Positions 63,501 through 64,000 of a DNA stretch of 64,000 nt are shown in pieces. Positions within the stretch are counted from its first letter, which is position 1. Each line of letters begins with the position of its first letter. Source of the stretch: Erythrocercus mccallii (taxonomy: Eukaryota > Chordata > Aves > Passeriformes > Dicruridae). The stretch lies in contig VZRG01001596.1 in NCBI GenBank assembly GCA_013397435.1, positions 1-64,000 of the forward strand, given 5' to 3'. Both the position numbers and the translations under genes were made by a program. Under the pieces are notes generated by a model. That model was given only the letters and a program-made list of their open reading frames with translations, was not told where the DNA came from and ran no database searches.

Positions 63501-64000
63501 AGGTGGTAATGAACTAAGTGACAACTAATGTCAAAATAGATACCAATACGTATATATTGATATAATAGATATTATCTATCAAGCTTTACTTGCTCATGGG
63601 GTTTTAAACCTGGTAAAAGCATCTTCTGTAGTTGTAGTAGATTTGTCCAAGGTGCTTAATTTTAGAAGTGACAATGGACAGAATTTTTAAAAGAATTTTA
63701 AATTTTTTTTTAATTAAAAGAATTTTTAATACTGTATATTGAGTGTCTCCCAAACTGTCCCACCTTCAAAGCAAAGATGATTTTTGACTTAGTGGATCTG
63801 TTTAAGTCCAGGGTCACATAAACTAGCAGAAGGCCAAATGCTATATTCTTGTTGTACAGCAGAACCCAGATGATTTAACATCCCTTCTGACCTTAAACTG
63901 TAGTGATCTGAATGCAAACAGACATTGATAATGCTTAGATTCTGGCAAGGTGTTTAGCACCCAATAATTTCCAAAGCAGGTCTATGTTGGTACAGCATTA
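60577..64000. other. Intergenic DNA, no gene seen
   Basis: AT-rich sequence to the window edge. Lumican is expected further on in the same orientation, but I see no leucine-rich-repeat coding exon. A non-coding first exon of lumican would not be recognisable to me here. Confidence 0.5.

Noticed and set aside
51516..64000. Lumican gene
   Set aside because: Expected downstream by synteny, but no signal-peptide or leucine-rich-repeat exon is visible on either strand. The coding exons must lie beyond the window.
1..64000. CRISPR arrays, prokaryotic operons, tRNA and rRNA genes
   Set aside because: None seen. The gene has spliced exons, and the repeats are CR1, LTR and microsatellite types of a bird genome.

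Overview
The window reads as vertebrate, and specifically avian, nuclear DNA. It is AT-rich, has long introns, and contains several diverged CR1 LINE fragments and two LTR-retrovirus LTRs. It carries one recognisable protein gene, decorin (DCN), on the + strand. The predicted protein is closer to chicken decorin than to mammalian decorin as I remember them. A songbird is likely from the general look of the LTRs, but that is an inference I cannot test here.

Layout: 1-450 is the right-hand end of an LTR cut by the window edge. From 451 to about 13,580 is intergenic DNA with a CR1 copy (10,622-11,726) split by a 647-bp solo LTR. The DCN promoter (AP-1-like site 13,587, TATA box 13,649) and the non-coding first exon (about 13,682-14,043) follow. 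Seven coding exons lie at 18,059-18,294, 33,449-33,561, 43,107-43,320, 43,509-43,622, 44,795-44,888, 49,536-49,674 and 50,734-50,928 (stop). Every junction has GT/AG and the phases join without error into a 358-residue protein. A 3' UTR with several AATAAA signals follows. The last 12.5 kb is intergenic; in other amniotes lumican lies downstream in the same orientation, but none of its coding exons is visible here. That stretch holds two further CR1 copies in the + orientation.

Decorin is a secreted small leucine-rich proteoglycan. The signal peptide, propeptide, glycosaminoglycan region, cysteine cluster (C-x3-C-x-C-x6-C), leucine-rich repeats and the C-terminal disulfide 'ear' can all be followed through the exons. 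The most interesting points are: (1) a long first exon that matches the human DCN 5' leader as I remember it and carries four short upstream ORFs, one of them 27 codons long and ending in the start of the next; (2) an apparent shift of the glycosaminoglycan Ser-Gly motif from the mammalian position to a site just before the cysteine cluster; (3) loss of the third mammalian N-glycosylation sequon. I see no CRISPR, operon or other prokaryote-like system, no tRNA or rRNA gene, and no second protein gene. Two runs of N mark assembly gaps inside microsatellites.
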